NCBI GenBank assembly: GCA_964013895.1
Contig: CAXGYF010000011.1
Location: 1 to 48,335, forward strand
Origin: MedAcidi-G1 sp002713545
Lineage (GTDB): Bacteria; Actinomycetota; Acidimicrobiia; Acidimicrobiales; MedAcidi-G1
DNA: 48,335 nt
Direction: 5' to 3'
Shown here in pieces: positions 43,696 through 48,335 of this stretch. Position numbers and translations under genes: made by a program. Positions within the stretch are counted from its first letter, which is position 1; the number at the start of each line of letters is the position of its first letter. The notes below the pieces were generated by a model, which had not been told where the DNA came from, made no database searches, and saw only the letters and a list, made by a program, of their open reading frames with translations.

Positions 43696-44868
43696 TTATT
43701 TTTTTCTAAAACGGTCCGGAGATACGTCTTCATGTTTTAATCCTGTTTTATCAAAATGTTCCGAGGGGCTTCCCACTGTCAACAGGTCAGCTAAAAGTCG
43801 GCCAGCTCCGGGCGATGTCATTATTCCTGTTCCGCCTTGTCCCACACACCAAAAAAAAGAACGGTCATCAGTATCAGGCCCGATGACCATCGATCTGTCC
43901 GGAGCAAAGGTTCGGAGACCTGTCCAAGCCGTTTGGACACTTCGAATATTTAAAGTTGTTGCTGCATTAATACGTTCTATTGCCAATGCGACATCAGCTT
44001 CATCGTGTTTCGCGTCACAGGGTTCTGAAGGGTTTTCTTCAGCTAATGAACAAAGGAGTTGTTGACCATCGGGTTTGCAATAAAAACGTAAATCTATGTC
44101 TGCTATCATTCCCCATTTTTTCAAGTCAGGTTCGCTGCTGTTTACGGTGAACGCTGTTCTTCTTCTTGGCTCTAAAGCAACAGGTTTAATTCCAGCACGT
44201 GATGCAACTTGATCACCCCAAGCCCCAGCAGCATTTACGACTACGTCAACTGTAATTTCTCCTGTTTTTGTTTCTAGAGACCAGGAGTCTCCACTTTTTG
44301 TCGCTGCATCAATTCTTGTTGCAGTTTTGATTTTGCCTCCGTTTTTTCGGAAATGATTCAAATAAGCTTGATGAAGACAGTGAACATCTATGTCTCCTGC
44401 TCCTTCATCCACGACAACACGATCTAGATTTTCTTCTCTAAGTGCCGGAAACCTTTTTTTAGCTTCAGATTTACTGATTTCTTTAGTCGGTATCCTCCCG
44501 GAACTGTTTTCTTCTAAAAGACGATCTACCGACGCACTCTGTTCAACAGTTGCTATATGCATAACATCGCGTGGTATCACGAAAACATTTTCTGTTAAAC
44601 CTTCAGGAGGATTCAAGAGAAAATCAACGCTTGCTTTGACAATGCTTCTAGTTGATTCTGTCCCATCGTTTTCGAGCAACAAAGCAGCTGAACGTCCTGT
44701 CGTGTGGTAACCCAACTGACTTTCTGCTTCCAGGAGAATTATGTCAAGATTGCTATCGGCTTTTAGAAGATGAAACGCGGCACTAGCACCTGCTATTCCA
44801 CCGCCGACAACACCTATACGTTTTCGCAAATTTCCAGTCCCTTGCCTCGAATACACATCATCCCACAA
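43696..44868 (-). CDS. FAD-dependent D-amino-acid (D-arginine-type) dehydrogenase-like oxidoreductase
   Basis: A 390-residue DAO-fold flavoprotein. The FAD-binding GVVGGGIAGASAAFHL lies near residue 18, followed by GYHTTGRSAA, DEGAGDIDVHCLHQAYL, VNAAGAW, and the C-terminal TAWTGLRTFAPD and GQGGTGIMTSPGAG segments. The pattern resembles P. aeruginosa D-arginine dehydrogenase (DauA), which oxidises D-amino acids to 2-oxo acids. Substrate choice in this protein is inferred; glycine or sarcosine oxidase activity is also possible. The start is uncertain: ATG 44868 or GTG four codons later. Confidence 0.83.
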   Translation of the reverse strand: MWDDVYSRQGTGNLRKRIGVVGGGIAGASAAFHLLKADSNLDIILLEAESQLGYHTTGRSAALLLENDGTESTRSIVKASVDFLLNPPEGLTENVFVIPRDVMHIATVEQSASVDRLLEENSSGRIPTKEISKSEAKKRFPALREENLDRVVVDEGAGDIDVHCLHQAYLNHFRKNGGKIKTATRIDAATKSGDSWSLETKTGEITVDVVVNAAGAWGDQVASRAGIKPVALEPRRRTAFTVNSSEPDLKKWGMIADIDLRFYCKPDGQQLLCSLAEENPSEPCDAKHDEADVALAIERINAATTLNIRSVQTAWTGLRTFAPDRSMVIGPDTDDRSFFWCVGQGGTGIMTSPGAGRLLADLLTVGSPSEHFDKTGLKHEDVSPDRFRKK

Positions 44869-44925
44869 AATTCATCTAAAAAAATAGGCGGTTGAAGCTT
44901 TTAGTGGCGTATCATGGCCTCACTT

Positions 44926-45001
44926 GGTGACCGTAGCTCAGCTAGGTTAGAGCACCTGTTTGTGGTACAGGATGTCGGGGGTTCAAATCCCCTCGGTCAC
45001 C
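44926..45001 (+). tRNA. tRNA-His (anticodon GTG)
   Basis: A cloverleaf with eight acceptor pairs including the histidine-specific G-1 (44926) opposite C73 (45001). The anticodon stem CCTGT/ACAGG encloses TTGTGGT, so the anticodon is GTG. The T arm is CGGGG/CCCCT-like with TTCAAAT. The sequence continues CCA at 45002-45004, so the 3' end is gene-encoded here. Confidence 0.97.
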
Positions 45002-45059
45002 CCAACATATTTAAATAACTGTGTTTGAATAAACGGTCTTGAGTAAGATCGTTGACTAT

Positions 45060-45132
45060 GCGCCTCTAGCTCAATTGGCAGAGCATCGGACTCTTAATCC
45101 GCAGGTTCCGGGTTCAAGTCCCGGGGGGCGTA
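45060..45132 (+). tRNA. tRNA-Lys (anticodon CTT)
   Basis: A 73-base cloverleaf. The acceptor GCGCCTC pairs with GGGGCGT, with G1-U72 and T6-G67 wobbles. The anticodon loop CTCTTAA has CTT, and the T arm is CCGGG/CCCGG with TTCAAGT. The discriminator is A, and CCA is not encoded. The 3' half is antisense to the end of the oxygenase gene. It lies 58 bases after tRNA-His. Confidence 0.95.
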
Positions 45133-46122
45133 CAAGTAATGACCTTCCATGTCGCTAGTGGTCTTCTCCAACATAGAGAGAATCCATTCCCCAGATGTAA
45201 TAGGAGCGTAGTGTGGTGGATCGGTTGGTGAAGTGCAAGTGGGAATACATTCGATCAATGTGTCATATGAGGGTTGATGAAAGAAAACAATCGATAAACG
45301 ATCCCCAGAGTTACCTTCAGGGGCGACCACTCGATGGTAAGTGGACTTCCAATGGTCGTTAGTCCAAAAAGCCATTAGGTCACCCAGATTGATGACGAAC
45401 GCATCAGAGACAAGCGGAATGTCTTCCCATTCCCCGTCAGCTGATTCGATCTGCAATCCGGGCTCACCGTCGTGGAAAAGGATAGAAAGGCTCCCCCAGT
45501 CGGTGTGCTCACTTCGCCGAAACTGACCCTTGACTGCAGGTTGCTCAAGTTCCGGATAGTAGTTAACCGTCAAACTAGTGATGTGATCGCGAATTTTGTC
45601 GTCAAACCAGTACTCTTCGAGATTCAGAGCTAGCGCCATCAACCTCATAAGACGTGTAGCCAGATTTTCCATAACTCCGTAATATGCTTCAAAAGCGTAT
45701 TTGAAACCTTCGGGTCGTTCCGGCCAAATGTTCGGAGCGAAGAAATCCTCTCGACCCTCTTGCAGACCAGACAGGAGGGCAACCTCACGGTCATCGAACC
45801 GATTGATGGAGAACGCTTCACACAAATCTGGTGGAGTCGCAATGTCGCGCGACAATGCCAAAGTGGATGTCTGAATTGGTGTGAAACCTCGGTAAACGCC
45901 AGTACCACCTATATAACGGATCTTTTCCTCATGGGGAAGCGAGAAGAATTCACGCGATGAGGTTTCTATACCCTTGATCACTTCATCAGACACGCCGTGA
46001 CCGGTCACTACAAGAAATCCGGTATCTTCGCATGCTTGGCGGATTGTTTCCACTACCTTCTTTCGGTGCTCACCTGATTCGGAAGCGCCGCTTAGATCCA
46101 CTAGCGGTATTCGCGAGGTCAT
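45094..46122 (-). CDS. Isopenicillin N synthase-family 2-oxoglutarate/Fe(II)-type dioxygenase
   Basis: A 342-residue non-haem iron oxygenase. The N-terminal IPLVDLSG domain precedes the double-stranded beta-helix core. Iron ligands are H206 and D208 (HTD) and H263 (STYHRV). R275 with S277 (DRLSIVFF) matches the co-substrate carboxylate-binding RxS. Related enzymes include flavanone hydroxylase-like and ethylene-forming oxygenases; the substrate here is unknown. Residues 331-342 and the stop lie entirely inside tRNA-Lys on the other strand. G+C is higher than next door (35 of 60 in the line 45481-45540, versus 26 of 60 in 44161-44220, hand-counted). Probably co-transcribed with the DUF4242 gene. 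Confidence 0.9.
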   Translation of the reverse strand: MTSRIPLVDLSGASESGEHRKKVVETIRQACEDTGFLVVTGHGVSDEVIKGIETSSREFFSLPHEEKIRYIGGTGVYRGFTPIQTSTLALSRDIATPPDLCEAFSINRFDDREVALLSGLQEGREDFFAPNIWPERPEGFKYAFEAYYGVMENLATRLMRLMALALNLEEYWFDDKIRDHITSLTVNYYPELEQPAVKGQFRRSEHTDWGSLSILFHDGEPGLQIESADGEWEDIPLVSDAFVINLGDLMAFWTNDHWKSTYHRVVAPEGNSGDRLSIVFFHQPSYDTLIECIPTCTSPTDPPHYAPITSGEWILSMLEKTTSDMEGHYLYAPRDLNPEPAD

Positions 46123-46152
46123 AGAAGACCTCTAAAGTCTTTTAGAGGGTAT

Positions 46153-46437
46153 TTAGCCGTCAGCAGTCTCAGGTCCAATGATCCCAGCAACTTCAGAAAT
46201 AACGTCAGCCGGGAAGCCACTCCGTTCAGAATGCTCTTGCACGAGACTCTCATCAGCCGCCTCATAGACACAAAAGGACTTATCGGCTGTTCCATAGGAG
46301 TGTCTCCATGAGATGTCTTTACCTTCAGATCTCATCGCTTCCAAAGTTTCATTAGAGTGAGCTGCAGCTCCTTGCAATTCTTCAGGGCCCATTTCGCCCA
46401 TGCCGGGCATTGACCGTTCTATTACATATAAAGGCAT
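46153..46437 (-). CDS. DUF4242 protein
   Basis: A 94-residue protein fitting the DUF4242 (SCO4226-type, reported nickel-binding) family: it starts MPLYVIERSMPGM, has the SWRHSYGT segment with W and H, and ends in a helix followed by IIGPET. It lies 30 bases upstream of the oxygenase on the same strand and is probably in one transcript. Its role is unknown; association with a metal-dependent enzyme is suggestive only. Confidence 0.82.
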   Translation of the reverse strand: MPLYVIERSMPGMGEMGPEELQGAAAHSNETLEAMRSEGKDISWRHSYGTADKSFCVYEAADESLVQEHSERSGFPADVISEVAGIIGPETADG

Positions 46438-46690
46438 GGTTTACCACCTTTCAATCTGGTGACAACGAATGTCGTCACTCGCGTGAAGATATCACGCACG
46501 GAAAAGCTTTGTCCAAATGACTACATTGCAAGCAGAACTAATTAGAAAACAACTTTCTTTCGTTTATTCCCATGAGAGTTTTTTTTTAAACCTCTTTTTG
46601 AATCAAAAACAGAAAAAATGTGTCTAAAGTCACAACATTTCATTCCACAGTAGTGGAAATAAAACTCAAACTGTGAGAAGATAGTTGTTG
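46438..46690 (+). ncRNA. Candidate small-RNA transcript region before tandem terminators
   Basis: No gene is convincing in this 253-base A/T-rich stretch, yet two plus-strand terminators follow it. It contains a TTCCAC-AGTA-GTGGAA hairpin near 46643-46658 and a small CTCA/TGAG stem next to it. A start-like ATG near 46618 opens an 11-codon frame only. The plus-strand genes before it stop at the tRNA-Lys end (45132), so the terminators need a source here. I propose a small RNA; the 5' end is unknown. Confidence 0.35.
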
Positions 46691-46721
46691 ATCACACCTT
46701 TTTCCCGAGGTGTGATTTTTT
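46691..46721 (+). terminator. Rho-independent terminator (plus strand, orphan)
   Basis: ATCACACCT (46691-46699) and AGGTGTGAT (46708-46716) form a perfect nine-pair stem with an eight-base loop, followed by a T-run to 46721. On the minus strand there is no T-run, so it acts for plus-strand transcription. No annotated plus-strand gene lies within 1.5 kb upstream. Confidence 0.85.
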
Positions 46722-46737
46722 GTTTATATAGCCACGC

Positions 46738-46762
46738 CCCCCTTTAAAATGAGGGGGTTTTT
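46738..46762 (+). terminator. Second rho-independent terminator in tandem (plus strand)
   Basis: CCCCCT (46738-46743) and AGGGGG (46752-46757) form a GC-rich stem with an eight-base loop, followed by TTTTT (46758-46762). It lies 16 bases after the first terminator. Tandem terminators are usual behind highly transcribed or tightly insulated RNAs. Confidence 0.75.
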
Positions 46763-46782
46763 CGTGAATGACTGATTGATCG

Positions 46783-46815
46783 GTTGAATACACCGAGTGC
46801 ATCGATGTATTCAAC
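46783..46815 (-). terminator. Inverted repeat across the argE stop codon
   Basis: GTTGAATACA (46783-46792) and TGTATTCAAC (46806-46815) are perfect inverted repeats with a 13-base loop. The repeat overlaps the argE stop codon (46811-46813). No T-run follows on the minus strand, so it may be a mRNA 3'-end structure rather than a classical terminator. Confidence 0.5.
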
Positions 46816-48013
46816 TAGAAAGATGCTCGCCTAACCTGGCAAGTAGGGATAAACAAACTTTCAAATCGGCTACTTCGATAAATTCATCTGGCCTGTGTGC
46901 CACGGCAATATCTCCGGGACCCCATAAGACAGAAGAGATATTAGATGCTTGGAATAGACCTGCTTCCGTTCCATAAGATACGACTTCAACTTTTAAATTA
47001 TGGTTTGTTTCCTCGTTGTTGGCCAGAAGAAGCTTCATCAGATCTATAGCCTTTGAGTCCGCGCTCCACTCTAAACCGTCAATTTCGCAAATAACTTCTG
47101 TTTGGATTGAAGCTTCAGGAAATACGGTTTTCATCTCATTCAGAAGCCCAGTTTCTATCGCCGCCATGTATTCCTTTACAAATACAGCATCTTCTACTTG
47201 CACTGGTCTCATTTCCCAGTCAAACCAGCAAAGATCGGCAACTACACATCGCCCTTGTCCGCCACTAATTGTTCCCACGTTGAAAGTAGTTGCTGGTGGA
47301 ATATACGGACTGGGATTAGGAGCTCTGCCCTCCATCTCATCTGTCAAACTTAGTAAAGCTGAAATCCAGCGCGTGGCATAATGAACTGCACTCACTGCCT
47401 CTCCAGGCAGCGAGCTATGACCGTTCATTCCACTAACTGTCGTTCGGTATTCATAACAACCTTTATGAGCTCCTACCATACGAAGTCCTGTTGGTTCACC
47501 GATTACGGCCGCCGAGGGTCTTATTCCCCGCTCCATTAAATCTGCTAACAAAATCGGAGCGCCATGAAAACCGTCTTCCTCATCGAATGTCAAAGCAATG
47601 TGTACGGGAACTTTCAGATTAAGCGACGCGAAGACCGGAGCCATGGCTAATACGCATGCCACGAAGCCTTTCATGTCAGCGGTCCCTCGGCCATAAACTC
47701 GCCCCTGACGAAGATCAGCTTTAAACGGAGGGGTGGTCCAATCCGCTGGGTTCACTGGGACGACATCGGAGTGACCTGAAAGAACTACGCCACCTTCGAC
47801 ATCAGGACCAATAGTGGCAAATAGATTGGCTTTTGTCTGAGTTTCATCATGCGTTAGAAGCACCTTTGCCCCTAAAGATTCAAGACGATTCTTCACATCA
47901 TTAATAAGGTCCAAATTTGATGTAAGAGCCACCGTGTCGTAAGCGATCAAAATGTCCAGTAAATCTAAAGCTTCTTCGACCGGTACTGGCTTTACACTCC
48001 CAATCACACTCAA
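46811..48013 (-). CDS. argE: Acetylornithine deacetylase (M20 family)
   Basis: A 400-residue M20 metallopeptidase-fold enzyme, most like acetylornithine deacetylase, removing acetyl from N-acetylornithine in arginine synthesis. Zinc ligands are H81 and D83-type (SGHSDVVP), D113 (GRGTADMKG), the E145/E146 pair with the catalytic glutamate, E173 in IGEPTGL and a late histidine in AVAHRPDEF. The dimerisation domain holds SGMNGHSSLPG. Substrate could be another N-acyl amino acid, as no other arg genes are in the window. Next to a DauA-like arginine-related oxidoreductase in the wider area, but not adjacent. Confidence 0.88.
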   Translation of the reverse strand: MSVIGSVKPVPVEEALDLLDILIAYDTVALTSNLDLINDVKNRLESLGAKVLLTHDETQTKANLFATIGPDVEGGVVLSGHSDVVPVNPADWTTPPFKADLRQGRVYGRGTADMKGFVACVLAMAPVFASLNLKVPVHIALTFDEEDGFHGAPILLADLMERGIRPSAAVIGEPTGLRMVGAHKGCYEYRTTVSGMNGHSSLPGEAVSAVHYATRWISALLSLTDEMEGRAPNPSPYIPPATTFNVGTISGGQGRCVVADLCWFDWEMRPVQVEDAVFVKEYMAAIETGLLNEMKTVFPEASIQTEVICEIDGLEWSADSKAIDLMKLLLANNEETNHNLKVEVVSYGTEAGLFQASNISSVLWGPGDIAVAHRPDEFIEVADLKVCLSLLARLGEHLSS

Positions 48014-48187
48014 CTCCTATAGTCACACTTAATAAGTTGATTAAGTCTCTTCAAAAGGCTAGAAATGCGTGGCGGAGTGGGAGTTTCAGAAGTTTGGTCG
48101 CTTGATTTTTTGTATACATAACCACTTTCAACAAATTTTTGAAAAGGACTGTTGAAATTACGCCACACTTTTGATTCTCAGAAACTT
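48014..48187. other. Intergenic region upstream of argE
   Basis: A 174-base gap. It contains a CGTGGCG-type segment near 48068-48075 and its CGCCAC counterpart near 48162-48168, about 90 bases apart, which could pair. I see no clear promoter, repressor site or gene. It is probably the argE leader on the minus strand. Confidence 0.3.
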
Positions 48188-48335
48188 CTACTTCGACTCG
48201 GCTAGCTGGGAAAGATTTTCTAGGGTTTCTTCCATACTTTTAAGATTATGAGTAGCTCGATCAGCAACACCACTGACAACCCAACCGATCTTTACTTGTA
48301 GCCATGTCCTCATATCTGTCCAAGACTCAGTAACT
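48188..48335 (-). CDS. C-terminal fragment of an unidentified minus-strand gene
   Basis: The minus-strand frame is open from the right edge to TAG at 48188-48190 and encodes about 48 residues, with segments TWLQVKIGWVVSGVAD and ENLSQLAESK. It reads as a soluble, amphipathic C-terminus, but no family is recognised. The gene would be upstream of argE on the same strand. Coding status is likely, function unknown. Confidence 0.45.
   Translation of the reverse strand, partial: VTESWTDMRTWLQVKIGWVVSGVADRATHNLKSMEETLENLSQLAESK

Noticed and set aside
43688..44065. Plus-strand open frame of 125 codons inside the FAD oxidoreductase
   Set aside because: It is the antisense shadow of a clear flavoprotein gene and has serine- and arginine-rich composition typical of shadows.
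43554..45132. Similar anticodon arms of tRNA-Arg and tRNA-Lys as a sign of recent tRNA duplication
   Set aside because: The shared GAGCATCGGACT element is widespread in bacterial tRNAs of this kind, and the acceptor and T arms differ.
1..48335. CRISPR arrays, insertion sequences, prophage or rRNA genes
   Set aside because: Looked for repeated spaced units, transposase motifs, phage genes and rRNA signatures; none were seen.

Overview
The window looks like a chromosomal segment of a free-living aquatic, probably marine planktonic, actinobacterium, most likely of the Acidimicrobiia/Actinomarinales type. Supporting signs are a plant-type (class II) DAHP synthase, an F420-type luciferase-like oxidoreductase, the rne-rplU-rpmA-obgE-proB and mreBCD-mrdA-rodA-radical SAM gene orders, A/T-rich codon use, very short intergenic spaces, and a proton-pumping rhodopsin gene. 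The assignment rests on gene content and order only; no database search was possible.

Region 1 (1-2711): the end of an unknown plus-strand gene, leuS on the minus strand, and tRNA-Ala(GGC). Region 2 (2808-8201): an accessory block of small redox and ring-chemistry-like enzymes, with two VOC proteins, two SDRs, one F420/LLM oxidoreductase, one ThuA-like protein and two NTF2/SnoaL-like proteins. It resembles an uncharacterised catabolic pathway. Region 3 (8203-11416): minus-strand ltaE, rsfS, a LytR_C-domain membrane protein and nadD. Region 4 (11711-18197): an alternative sigma factor, DAHP synthase, a VWA/MoxR pair and the lipid II flippase murJ. This block lies where proA-nadD would usually follow proB. 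Region 5 (18200-36730): a long minus-strand backbone of housekeeping genes: tig-clpP-clpX-folC-ndk, mreBCD-mrdA-rodA (rod-shape wall synthesis), the TIGR03960/TIGR03936 radical SAM pair, RNase E/G, rplU-rpmA-obgE and proB.

Region 6 (36825-43074) is plus-strand: tRNA-Gly, a rhodopsin with a DTE motif, a calcineurin-like (CpdA-like) phosphodiesterase, malate synthase, isocitrate lyase and an N-acetylmuramoyl-L-alanine amidase. Light-driven proton pumping therefore sits beside the complete glyoxylate shunt, which suits growth on C2 compounds with light as an energy supplement. Region 7 (43082-48335): arfB, tRNA-Arg, a D-amino-acid dehydrogenase-like FAD enzyme, tRNA-His, tRNA-Lys, a 2-oxoglutarate/Fe(II)-type oxygenase whose 3' end is antisense to tRNA-Lys, a DUF4242 protein, a gene-free stretch with two plus-strand terminators that no annotated gene accounts for, argE, and the edge of another gene.

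The points most worth following are the rhodopsin/glyoxylate neighbourhood and its leader hairpin, the orphan tandem terminators near 46.7 kb that suggest an unannotated small RNA, the VOC/SDR/NTF2 block, and a repeated C-terminal module in the amidase. No CRISPR array, insertion sequence, prophage or rRNA gene was seen.
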